64,000 bases of DNA. Source: an uncultured Roseateles sp. Its GTDB lineage: Bacteria; Pseudomonadota; Gammaproteobacteria; Burkholderiales; Burkholderiaceae_C. Under the pieces are notes generated by a model. The model was not told the origin of the DNA, did no database searches, and saw only the letters and a list, made by a program, of their open reading frames with translations. A program made the translations under genes and the position numbers. Below, piece after piece: positions 36,358 through 43,813 of this stretch. Positions within the stretch are counted from its first letter, which is position 1, and each line of letters opens with the position of its first letter. Location of the stretch: NCBI RefSeq assembly GCF_945956965.1, contig NZ_CAMFJS010000002.1, positions 124,001-188,000 of the forward strand. The letters run 5' to 3'.

Positions 36358-38520
36358 TCAGGCCTGCACGCTGCGTAAATCCTGGGCAATGCGCCCGCCC
36401 TGCAGGGCGATGACGCGCTGGGCGGCGGCGATGGTTTCGGGCCGGTGGGCGATGACGATTTTGGTCAGCGGCAACTGGCGGAGTGAGGCGTTGACCTGGC
36501 GTTCTTTGTCCACATCCAGGGCGCTGGTGGCTTCGTCCAGGAACAGGAATTGCGGCTTTTTGTACAGGGCCCGGGCTAGCAGCACGCGCTGGCGCTGACC
36601 GCCGGAGAGGCTGTGGCCCATATCGCCGATGAGGCTCTGAAAGCCCATGGGCATGGCGGCGATGTCCTCGAACACGCAGGCCAGGCGGGCGCATTGCTGC
36701 ACCCAGTCGGCGTCGGCATCGGGGTCGAAGAAGCTGATGTTGTCGGCAATGCTGCCGGCAAAGAGCTGGTCATCCTGCATCACCGTGCCAATGCGCTGGC
36801 GCCAGGCCGCCGTGCCAATCTTCTCCAGCGGCTGCTCACCCAAGAGGATGGCGCCCGACTGCGGCGCGTGGATGCCCAGCATCAGCTTGAGCAAGCTGGT
36901 CTTGCCGCAGCCCGAGGGGCCGATGATGGCGACCGACTCGCCCGGCTCGATGCGCAGCGAGCAATGCGCCAGCACCAGCGGCTCACCATCGGCGTAGCGA
37001 AAGCTGACGTCGCGCAATTCCAGCGCGGCGCTGTCGGGCGGCGCGGCCACCAGGGCTTGCTGCGCGGCTTCGGGCGCCGTCAGCACGATGTCGGCCAGGC
37101 GCTCGCCTTGCAGGCGCAACATGCGCAACTCCACCGTTTTGTCGATCAAGCCGGCCAGGCGCAGGCTGAACTGCTCTTTGTAGGCCAGGAAAGCGAACAA
37201 CATGCCCACCGACAGCTCGCGGTCCAGCACCAGCAAGGCGCCCAGCCAGACGATGGCCACGCGCTCCAGCCCGAACAAGAGCTTGTTGCCCACGCCCATC
37301 CAGAGGTCGAGGCGGCGGATGTGGATGCCCGCATTCATCTGCTCCACCACAAGATTGGCATAGCTGGCGCTGCGCTCGGCCTGGGCGTTGAAGAGCTTGA
37401 TGGCCTGGGCGCCGCGCAGTGATTCAAGAAAATGGCTGTTCTGCCGTGCTTCGTGCACCAGGGCCTCTTCCGAGGCCTCGCGCAGCGGCCTGAAGAAGGC
37501 CCAGCGCAGCCCGGCATAAGCCGCCACGGCCAGCATGGCCACGGCGCTCAGGCGTGGGCTGTAAACCCACATCATGGCCAGCGTCAGCAGCACCATGGCG
37601 CCGTCCAGCAGCGCTTCGGCGAACTGGGTGGAGAAGGCGCGCTGAATCGTCTGCACGCTGCCGAAGCGCGACCAGATATCGCCGATCTGGCGTTTTTCAA
37701 ACCAGTCCAGCGGCAGCCGCATCAGATGCGCAAACACCTGGCTCAGCCACTGCACATTCAGCGTGGCCGAGAGATATAGCACCGCCCAGGAGCGCAACGC
37801 CCCCACACCCACCTGCAAAAGCACCAGCAGGCCAAAGCCCAGCCCCAACGTGACCAGCAGGTCGCGGTCGGCGCTGACCAGCACCCCGTCCACGACCCAT
37901 TGCAGCAAGAAGGGCGACAGCAGGGCTAGCAGCTCCAGCGTCAGGGCCAGGCCCAGAACCATCGCCAGCGAGCGCCGCAGCCCGGTGATCCGCCCCAGCA
38001 ACTGCCGCCAGCGCAGTGGCGCCGGGCGTGGCTGTGGCGCGAAGTCAGCGCCCGCTCGCAACTCCAGCGCGATGCCGGTGAAGTGCTTGGACAAGTCCGC
38101 CAGCTTGAGCCTGCGGCGGCCATGGGCGGGGTCGATGATGTGGGCCTCGTCGCCTTGCACCCGCTCCAGCACCACGAAGTGATTGAAGTCCCAATGCAGG
38201 ATGCAGGGCAGATGCAGCTGGGCCAAATGCGCCGGTTCGGCGCGCAGGGCTCGGCTGGTCAGGCCCAGTTGCGTGGCCATGCGCACCAGATCGGCCATGG
38301 TGGCGCCCTTGAGCGAGAGCGAGAACTGCGTGCGCAACTGGCGCAAATCGCAATGCCGGCCTTGCGCGCTGGCAATCATGGCCAAGCAGGCCAGGCCGCA
38401 TTCGGCGCCCTCGGTCTGCAGAATGACCGGCATTTGGCCGCGGCCGCGCCAGCCCAGGCTCAGGCGTTCCAGAAGGCGGTGCGAGGACGAGGATGAGGGA
38501 GCTTCAGACACGTTGGGCAA
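36358..38520 (-). CDS. CvaB-like peptidase-containing ABC exporter (C39 protease)
   Basis: 720 residues. The N-terminal C39 peptidase cleaves double-glycine leaders: Gln35 and Cys41 (LQTEGAECGLACLAMI), His114 (HWDFNHFVVL), Asp130 (IIDP), numbered from the TTG at 38520. It closely follows the colicin V exporter CvaB pattern. An ABC exporter membrane domain (~165-450) and an intact NBD follow: GPSGCGKTS, LSGGQRQR, FLFLDEATS, IAHRPE. The start is uncertain: TTG 38520 overlaps the adaptor gene by 17 bases, and GTG 38511 is in frame; neither has a strong Shine-Dalgarno. With the adaptor and the double-glycine peptide at 39829-40011 it forms a complete peptide maturation and export unit, apart from an outer-membrane channel. 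Its stop is 7 bases from the convergent EamA stop. Confidence 0.93.
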   Translation of the reverse strand: MPNVSEAPSSSSSHRLLERLSLGWRGRGQMPVILQTEGAECGLACLAMIASAQGRHCDLRQLRTQFSLSLKGATMADLVRMATQLGLTSRALRAEPAHLAQLHLPCILHWDFNHFVVLERVQGDEAHIIDPAHGRRRLKLADLSKHFTGIALELRAGADFAPQPRPAPLRWRQLLGRITGLRRSLAMVLGLALTLELLALLSPFLLQWVVDGVLVSADRDLLVTLGLGFGLLVLLQVGVGALRSWAVLYLSATLNVQWLSQVFAHLMRLPLDWFEKRQIGDIWSRFGSVQTIQRAFSTQFAEALLDGAMVLLTLAMMWVYSPRLSAVAMLAVAAYAGLRWAFFRPLREASEEALVHEARQNSHFLESLRGAQAIKLFNAQAERSASYANLVVEQMNAGIHIRRLDLWMGVGNKLLFGLERVAIVWLGALLVLDRELSVGMLFAFLAYKEQFSLRLAGLIDKTVELRMLRLQGERLADIVLTAPEAAQQALVAAPPDSAALELRDVSFRYADGEPLVLAHCSLRIEPGESVAIIGPSGCGKTSLLKLMLGIHAPQSGAILLGEQPLEKIGTAAWRQRIGTVMQDDQLFAGSIADNISFFDPDADADWVQQCARLACVFEDIAAMPMGFQSLIGDMGHSLSGGQRQRVLLARALYKKPQFLFLDEATSALDVDKERQVNASLRQLPLTKIVIAHRPETIAAAQRVIALQGGRIAQDLRSVQA

Positions 38521-39757
38521 GGCTCAAGATGGGCTCAAAGATCCACTCGATCAGGCGGCGCCGCTCCAGCATCACATCGGCATCCAGCTGCATGCCGGCG
38601 GCCAAAGGCTGGGCCTGGCCGTAGGCCGACACGGTTTGCCGGTCCAGCTTGACGGTGATGCGGTAGAGCGGCTCACTGCCCGGGCCTTGGCTCAGCGCGG
38701 CGGGCAGGTTCAGGCCGGCCAGCTCGGCCGGGCTCAGCGGCGTGCGCGAAACCTGCAAGACGCTGCCGCTTTGCTGGCCGAATTTTTGATAGGGAAAAGC
38801 TTGATAGCGCAGCTGTACCGCCTGCTGCGCGCGCACAAAGCCGACTGCGCTGGAGGGCGCGAACAGCTGCGCCAGCATCTGCGTTTGCGCCGGCAGCAGG
38901 CTGGCCAGTGGCGCGGCGCTGTTGACGCTTTGCCCCGGCTCGGCCTGCAAGGTGGACACAACGCCGTCGCTGGGCGCGCGCAGCACCAAGCGGCGCCGGC
39001 CTTCTGTTTCCAGCCCTTGCTGCTGCAAGGCGGCGAGGTCACGGCTGATCTCGCCTTGCAGCACCTGGCTGCGCAGCGGCAACTCCCGCGCTTGGGCGTC
39101 CACCGTTTCCAGATCACGCTGCAGCGCTTCGCGTTGGCGCTCCAAGGCTTGGGCTTGGGCGCGCAAGCCCAGCAATTCCTCGCGCTTGCTTTGCACCTGG
39201 GCGGTGGAGATGAACTGATCGTTCTTCAAAGCCTCCAGCCGCGCCAGCGCCTCGGCGGCCAGGCTCAGGCGTTCGGCATGCAGGGCGCGCTCGTCCTGCA
39301 ACTGGCGCAGCTCGCGCTGCAAGCCTAGGCGCCGCTGCGCCAGGGCGCTTTGCTGGGTTTCCAGCAAGCGCTGTTGTTGCTCGGCCGTCTGCCCCAGGCT
39401 TTGCTGGCGGGCGCTGAGGTTTTTGGCGATGTCCTCCGGCGCCTGGCTGGCGCTGTCCAGGGCCAGCACAAACAGCACATCCCCTTGCTTGACCTGCTGG
39501 CCTTCGCTCACCAGGCGGCTCAGCACCGTGGCGGTTTGCGGCGCATTGATGCGCAAGACGCCGCGGTCGGGCACCAGGTAGCCGCTGACCCGCGCCTTGC
39601 GGGTGTACTCGGCCGTGCTCAAAAACACGCCGACCAAGAACAAACTGCCCACGGCCGCAGCGGTGAGCAGTTGGAGCGACAGCGGTGGCAGGACTTGCAC
39701 CTGACCCAGCCAGCCTTTTTGCTCTTGGCCAGCCAGGGCTTCGGGTCTGAAAAGCAT
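38504..39757 (-). CDS. CvaA-like HlyD-family adaptor for peptide export
   Basis: 417 residues. It starts MLFRPEAL, as CvaA-type adaptors do, with one membrane helix (~28-48), a lipoyl half (VLRINAPQTATVLSRLVSEGQQVKQGD), a ~150-residue Gln/Arg-rich coiled coil, the second lipoyl half (APSDGVVSTLQAEPGQSV) and a barrel containing YQAFPYQKFGQQSG and VSRTPLS, then LEAGM-like and LERRRLIEW segments typical of the CvaA/microcin adaptor branch. AGGT precedes the ATG by 4 bases. It bridges the CvaB-like ABC protein to a TolC-like channel. It lies 71 bases downstream of the peptide gene; that gap holds only a weak AGCG/CGCT stem followed by T5, which could attenuate readthrough. Confidence 0.92.
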   Translation of the reverse strand: MLFRPEALAGQEQKGWLGQVQVLPPLSLQLLTAAAVGSLFLVGVFLSTAEYTRKARVSGYLVPDRGVLRINAPQTATVLSRLVSEGQQVKQGDVLFVLALDSASQAPEDIAKNLSARQQSLGQTAEQQQRLLETQQSALAQRRLGLQRELRQLQDERALHAERLSLAAEALARLEALKNDQFISTAQVQSKREELLGLRAQAQALERQREALQRDLETVDAQARELPLRSQVLQGEISRDLAALQQQGLETEGRRRLVLRAPSDGVVSTLQAEPGQSVNSAAPLASLLPAQTQMLAQLFAPSSAVGFVRAQQAVQLRYQAFPYQKFGQQSGSVLQVSRTPLSPAELAGLNLPAALSQGPGSEPLYRITVKLDRQTVSAYGQAQPLAAGMQLDADVMLERRRLIEWIFEPILSLAQRV

Positions 39758-39828
39758 GCGGACCTAGAAAAAGCGAACTCCGCTGTTGTGTTGGGATATC
39801 GCTGCTGCGGTATCGCTTGGGAGGCTGA

Positions 39829-40011
39829 TTACCAGCCGCCGCGCGGTGTCGGCGCTTCGACTTGCACAGCAAGTTCGGTGGTGGGTTCAGTAATCCAGCC
39901 GCCGCGTGGGGTGCCGCCCGAAACCTGTTGCAGCAAGTCAAGGCTGATTTCCACAGGGCCAGCTTCGGTGTTCTTGATGATTGCGACAGGGGCTTGGTCT
40001 TGGGTGTTCAT
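39829..40011 (-). CDS. Double-glycine leader peptide with twin TPRGGW core (candidate microcin or pheromone)
   Basis: 60 residues from ATG 40011. The leader is 33 residues, ends ISLDLLQQVSGG, and matches class II double-glycine leaders (hydrophobic residues at -4, -7, -12; Gly at -1 and -2). The predicted core of 27 residues begins with TPRGGW, continues with an acidic Thr/Glu/Val stretch, and ends with TPRGGW at the C-terminus. It has no Cys, Ser or Lys and only two basic residues. The longer in-frame start at 40077 would run through the upstream palindrome and is less likely. The peptide gene lies between a LuxR-type regulator and CvaAB-like export genes on the same strand, so it is the likely substrate. 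Function (antibacterial, signalling or RiPP precursor) is not determined; no modification enzyme is nearby. Confidence 0.85.
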   Translation of the reverse strand: MNTQDQAPVAIIKNTEAGPVEISLDLLQQVSGGTPRGGWITEPTTELAVQVEAPTPRGGW

Positions 40012-40033
40012 GTGGGCATCCGGTTGTTGAACT

Positions 40034-40047
40034 CGCTCAATTGAGCG
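40034..40047. promoter_or_regulatory. Perfect 14-bp palindrome in the peptide 5' region
   Basis: CGCTCAATTGAGCG, 22 bases before the peptide start. It could be an operator or an RNA hairpin in the leader; the short loop-free centre favours a DNA-binding site. Confidence 0.45.
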
Positions 40048-40087
40048 CATGAATTGAATTTCAACAGACCGATGCAATTGAGGTAAC

Positions 40088-40116
40088 TGTCAACTCTGAC
40101 ACTTGTCAGTGTGACA
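40088..40116. promoter_or_regulatory. Cluster of TGTCA/TGACA half-sites, putative LuxR-type box, with -35 box
   Basis: Four alternating half-sites: TGTCA 40088-40092, TGACA 40097-40101, TGTCA 40104-40108, TGACA 40112-40116. The middle pair forms the palindrome CTGACACTTGTCAG (40096-40109). On the minus strand a consensus -35 TTGACA (40093-40088) follows the palindrome after two bases, the arrangement of LuxR-activated promoters; the matching -10 is poor, as expected for an activator-dependent promoter. The 10-mer ACACTTGTCA (40099-40108) recurs at 40969-40978 upstream of the regulator gene. Confidence 0.5.
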
Positions 40117-40146
40117 TTCTTGGCATTAATTGGGGGTAAGTGCGAT

Positions 40147-40866
40147 CTATCGGATCAAGCCAAAACGCAGTGCCTTCAGCACCGCCTGATGTTTGGTCGT
40201 GCAATCGAGTTTCCGCATTGCGTTGCTGATGTGAAGAACCGCTGTTCTTTCCGAAATACTCAGGATGGTTCCGACTTCCCAGGCGGTCTTGCCATCCATC
40301 GTCCAGCGCAAAGCTTCAAGTTCGCGAGGCGTGAGATGCATTTTGGGCGATAAAGCCCCCTGAGATTTTGGCAAGACTACCCGCCACGCAGCCTCTTGCG
40401 CGTAAACGGCAAAGAGTTGGAGGTCGGCAACCAGTCGAGTCAATTCGCCAGAATCGCTCGGCAGTGGATCGCTTCGATCCATGCCAAACATGAAATGGCG
40501 ACCCTCTGGCATGTGGAGAGCAAGTGCAATGCCGGTTCTGTAGCCAAACTGTGCTTGTTCTTCCCAAAGATCAGCCTGACCGCAAGACGCGTAGGTGTTC
40601 TGATTCCAGATGATGGGGACGCTCTGGCGTTTGCAATGCTGGGTGACTGGGCAACGCCGCCAGGTGTCGCGATCCTGGAAATGGGTCGAGTAGGAATCCG
40701 GCGTGTTGTCTACCGTTTCAAAGTCGGAAACGCCCAAGGTGTGGTCGACCACCACCGTGGCAGACACCGTCGCAAATCCCAGACCTTGCGCGAAGCGAAT
40801 GATTTCGCTTCGGAACTGATCGCGGGATTGGGCTTCGAGTACCGATTGGTATCCCCCCTGCAGCAT
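40147..40866 (-). CDS. LuxR-type regulator with autoinducer-binding domain (no luxI nearby)
   Basis: 239 residues. Residues ~1-160 fit an autoinducer-binding fold (LGFATVSATV, TPDSYSTHFQ, HCKRQSVPIIW, FGYRTGIALALHMPEG), and 175-239 a LuxR HTH (LTPRELEALRW, WEVGTILSISERTAVLHISNAMRKL, QAVLKALRFGLI). Compared with LasR/TraR, the conserved Trp and Asp of the ligand pocket appear replaced: 'DP' aligns with Cys-Pro (RRCPV) and the first Trp with Tyr, while the Pro-Ile-x-Trp motif is kept. A changed ligand, or none, is therefore possible. It lies 135 bases upstream of the double-glycine peptide on the same strand, making it the likely controller of that operon. Confidence 0.88.
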   Translation of the reverse strand: MLQGGYQSVLEAQSRDQFRSEIIRFAQGLGFATVSATVVVDHTLGVSDFETVDNTPDSYSTHFQDRDTWRRCPVTQHCKRQSVPIIWNQNTYASCGQADLWEEQAQFGYRTGIALALHMPEGRHFMFGMDRSDPLPSDSGELTRLVADLQLFAVYAQEAAWRVVLPKSQGALSPKMHLTPRELEALRWTMDGKTAWEVGTILSISERTAVLHISNAMRKLDCTTKHQAVLKALRFGLIR

Positions 40867-40955
40867 CTCATTCGTCCAAATTTAGGCGTGCCGTTCGTGA
40901 TGCATCGAACGACGGTGCCGTTGTTCCCTGACAAGGTTTACAGCTATCGAATTAC

Positions 40956-40978
40956 GACAGGTGTCTTCACACTTGTCA
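40956..40978. promoter_or_regulatory. Second TGTCA-type motif cluster, upstream of the LuxR gene
   Basis: GACAGGTGTC (40956-40965) is a palindrome with a 2-base centre, followed by ACACTTGTCA (40969-40978), the same 10-mer as in front of the peptide. It lies about 90-110 bases upstream of the regulator start, so autoregulation is plausible. The rest of 40867-41036 shows no clear promoter. Confidence 0.4.
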
Positions 40979-41036
40979 TATTCCAAGCCTGAGCGCTTGA
41001 GCTTTTTTACCTGCCTCAATTTAAAGAATAGTTCTT

Positions 41037-41408
41037 ATGACCCCAGCATGGATTGTGTACGCGTGGCCGCGAGTTTTGTGTAAGGTAAAGCATGCGCATC
41101 AACTACAGTTCGCGCATTTGAGCACTCAAGTGTTGGTTGCCGGCGACGCCAATCGCCCAGCTCTGGGGCAAACCCTGTGGCAAGGCGACGACGGTCGTTC
41201 GCGCGCCGGTGTGGCCTGGGATTGGGTCAGCATGTCGCAAGGGGTGGTGGCCATGGTGGACCCGATGGCTTTGATCACCAATGTGCAGTTCCTGACGTCC
41301 GCCGGCGAGGTGCTGGCGCCGTTTGAATCAGCGCGCCAGCTCAATGAGATCGTGCATGCCTTGCCTTGGCAGCATGAGGTGCAGCGGGCTTTGTCGGGGC
41401 TGCATTGA
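41037..41408 (+). CDS. Hypothetical protein, 123 residues, start uncertain
   Basis: Not recognised. The C-terminal two thirds look like real protein (AGVAWDWVSMSQGVVAMVDPM, VLAPFESARQLNEIVHALPW) with GC-rich third positions and no membrane helix or Cys pattern. The N-terminal ~30 residues from ATG 41037 have no Shine-Dalgarno and odd codon use. A better start signal, TAAGG then ATG 41092, is in another frame and stops after nine codons, which could mean a frameshift or a small upstream ORF. It is divergent from the LuxR gene and may be unrelated to the peptide system. Confidence 0.5.
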   Translation: MTPAWIVYAWPRVLCKVKHAHQLQFAHLSTQVLVAGDANRPALGQTLWQGDDGRSRAGVAWDWVSMSQGVVAMVDPMALITNVQFLTSAGEVLAPFESARQLNEIVHALPWQHEVQRALSGLH

Positions 41409-41489
41409 GGCTGAAGCGAAGCCGCGCCATTCGACTCCTGAAATCAGCGAACCGATTCGTCACGGGCCCGCCCGCCCGTACCTGCTGCC

Positions 41490-43445
41490 TCAGCATTTGA
41501 TCCACAGCGTGACGCGGGTGCCGACGCCGAGTTCGCTCTCGATCTGCATATGCCCGCCCATCAGATCCAGCAATTCGCGGGCGATGCTGACGCCCAGGCC
41601 TGTGCCGGGAATGTGACCGGAGGTGTCGACTCGGAAAAAGCGTTCGCCCATGCGCGCCAGGCTTTCTGCGGACAGGCCAACGCCACGGTCTTCAACCTGA
41701 ACGCCGAAATGCAGGCGACCTGGCTGGCCCGTCGCGGCAAGACCGGCCTCATTGGCGTTGCCGAATGGGCTGCTGTGCGCCATTGCCTTGCTGGGGCTGG
41801 GTCGTTGGGCTTGCAATAAGCGCAGTGTCACCGGGCCGCCTTCGGGCGAGTATTTGTAGGCATTGGACAAAGTGCCCAGCAAGATCTGTTGCATCTTTTG
41901 ACGGTCGATGCACACCAGCATGGGCGGGTGTCCGCCCTCGCGGGTTTCCAGCTGTGGCTGTTCGCGGCCTTGTGGGGCTTTGAAATCGTGGACCGTTTCG
42001 GCCACCACGGTGGCCAGATCCAAGGTCTCGAACTTGAAGTCACTGGCGCCGCGCGCCTCGATGCGGGCCAGGTCCAGCAGTTCGTTGAGGATATTGACCA
42101 TCAACTGGCATTGGCGGTAGACACGCGCCAGCATGGATTGACGCTTGGCCTCGCTCATCTCGCGTTCCAGCATCAACTCGACGTAGCCAAAAATGCTGGT
42201 CATCGGTGTGCGCAGCTCATGCGCGGCCAGGGCCAGGAACTCTGACTTCATGCGGTCCAACTCATGTTGGCGCGTCACGTCACCGACATACAAGACCCGG
42301 CTGACCCCGGCCGATTGGCTGAGCTGGCCGCTCAGCGCCAGGACGCGAGGGCGGTCGCCGATCAAACTCAGGGTGGTCTGGCTGGCTGGTTTGGGCGCCA
42401 TGGGGGTCTCTGCGGGGGCGAAGCAAGCGGCCAGTCCGGCGAAATCTTTGGCGTCCTGGGCGCGCGCCAGCAGCAGGGTCTCCAGCCGCGCAGCCGTTTG
42501 GCCCAGCAGCTCTTCGGCCTTCAGGCCGGTCAAGTCGAGAAAGGCTTGATTGGCGAAGCGCACCAGGCCGTGCTGATCGAAGGTGAGCAGGCCGTCGCGG
42601 CTGAGCGCGAAGATGGCGCTCAGTTGCTCGTTCTTCTCTTCCATCTGCGCCTTGTGGGTTTGCTGGCGCTGCATGCTGTCTTGCAGCACGATCATTTGCT
42701 GAAGCAGCAAGACCGAGGCTTCGTTGAGGGCGCGGCCCAGTTCCACAAACTCAATCGGCCCGGCCTCCACCGGCTGGGTCAGGCCGCGGGCATCGGCCAG
42801 CTCACTGGCGAAGCGGCGGGCATTTTCCAGCGCCCGCATCGGGCGCTTCAGCAGGGCGTGCAGCAAGATCATGCACAAGCCCACCAGCAGCGCCGCCACC
42901 GCCAAGGTTTCGCGCCAGACCTGGGCCTGCACTTCACGCAGGGCTTGCAAGTCATAGTCCAGCTTGACCCAGCCCAAATGCCGCCCGGCGATCACCGGTT
43001 GCCAGACCTCCAGGTGGCTGCCATCGCTGGCAAGTTTGGCGCTGAACAGGGCTTGGCTGGGCAGCACCATGCCGGCGCCATTGCTGGCACTGTGGCTTGG
43101 CTGGGTGGCGGTGGGCCGTCGATGCAGCTGCGCCATGACCTGGCCTTTGAGGCTCAGAATGCTCAACGCCCCCACGCTGTCGAAGCTGGCATAACTTTGA
43201 ATCAAGGCTTGCAGCTCGATATAGCCTCTGTCACTGCGCAGCAATTCCGCTGTGGCCACCGCCAGGCTATGCGCCAGCATGGCGGCCTGTTCGCGCCGGT
43301 CTTGCAGCGCCAGATTGCTTTGCCGTTGCGCCGTGATGGCGCCTTGGATGGCCGTTGCCAAGACCAGCAAGACCGAGACCAGCAACATCAGCCGGTGCTT
43401 GAAATGCCGGGGCCACAGTCCGCTCAGCGCAAGGGTCTCAACCAT
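41490..43445 (-). CDS. Membrane histidine kinase with HAMP-like and PAS domains
   Basis: 651 residues. TM helices near 17-36 and 188-207 enclose a ~150-residue periplasmic part. A HAMP-like linker and coiled coil follow, then PAS (~285-395), HisKA with His409 (AAHELRTPMTS), and HATPase_c with SNAYKYSPEGG, VEDRGVGLS, RFFRVD and GTGLGVSIA. It lacks a receiver domain, and no response regulator lies beside it, so its partner is elsewhere. The ~25-residue SPSKAMAHSS insert between the N box and the G1 box is unusual in position. Transcribed alone on the minus strand. Confidence 0.88.
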   Translation of the reverse strand: MVETLALSGLWPRHFKHRLMLLVSVLLVLATAIQGAITAQRQSNLALQDRREQAAMLAHSLAVATAELLRSDRGYIELQALIQSYASFDSVGALSILSLKGQVMAQLHRRPTATQPSHSASNGAGMVLPSQALFSAKLASDGSHLEVWQPVIAGRHLGWVKLDYDLQALREVQAQVWRETLAVAALLVGLCMILLHALLKRPMRALENARRFASELADARGLTQPVEAGPIEFVELGRALNEASVLLLQQMIVLQDSMQRQQTHKAQMEEKNEQLSAIFALSRDGLLTFDQHGLVRFANQAFLDLTGLKAEELLGQTAARLETLLLARAQDAKDFAGLAACFAPAETPMAPKPASQTTLSLIGDRPRVLALSGQLSQSAGVSRVLYVGDVTRQHELDRMKSEFLALAAHELRTPMTSIFGYVELMLEREMSEAKRQSMLARVYRQCQLMVNILNELLDLARIEARGASDFKFETLDLATVVAETVHDFKAPQGREQPQLETREGGHPPMLVCIDRQKMQQILLGTLSNAYKYSPEGGPVTLRLLQAQRPSPSKAMAHSSPFGNANEAGLAATGQPGRLHFGVQVEDRGVGLSAESLARMGERFFRVDTSGHIPGTGLGVSIARELLDLMGGHMQIESELGVGTRVTLWIKC

Positions 43446-43813
43446 TGTTGCTTGCCCTGGCCTCGGGCTTCAGCGCAAGGAGGTTTGCGCCGCCGGGCGG
43501 CATGGCGCTTGGTGCCGGACGCAGGCCGAAGGCGTGTTCCCGTTCGTGGCAATGCGCAAGCAAAGGCTGGGCAAGAACATGCAAGGCTCCCGAAGGTCGG
43601 CTGCTGAGGGGTTGACACCTGCGTGTGCTGCAGATGCCGGATCATTATGTGCAGGAGCCGGCGCCCAAGACAATGGCCAGCATTCCCCTCCTTGGCCGCA
43701 GGATCTTGCCGTGCCCGGCCAGCCAGCTAGCGCCTTGCCCGCGCTGACCGCCAAGGGGGGGAGCCGCCGCCCTCAGCGGCCCTCAGCGGCCCTCAGCGGT
43801 ACAGGGCCAAACG
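43446..43813. other. Intergenic region with three 10-bp tandem repeats
   Basis: No convincing gene. 43771-43800 holds three copies of CCTCAGCGGC (last ends in T) just after the stop of the ABC permease gene. A plus-strand TTGACA near 43614 lacks a partner -10. Nothing else stands out. Confidence 0.5.

Noticed and set aside
39829-40077. Longer 82-residue version of the double-glycine peptide
   Set aside because: The extra 22 residues would make an atypically long leader and would be encoded across the palindrome at 40034-40047; the ATG at 40011 gives a normal 33-residue leader.
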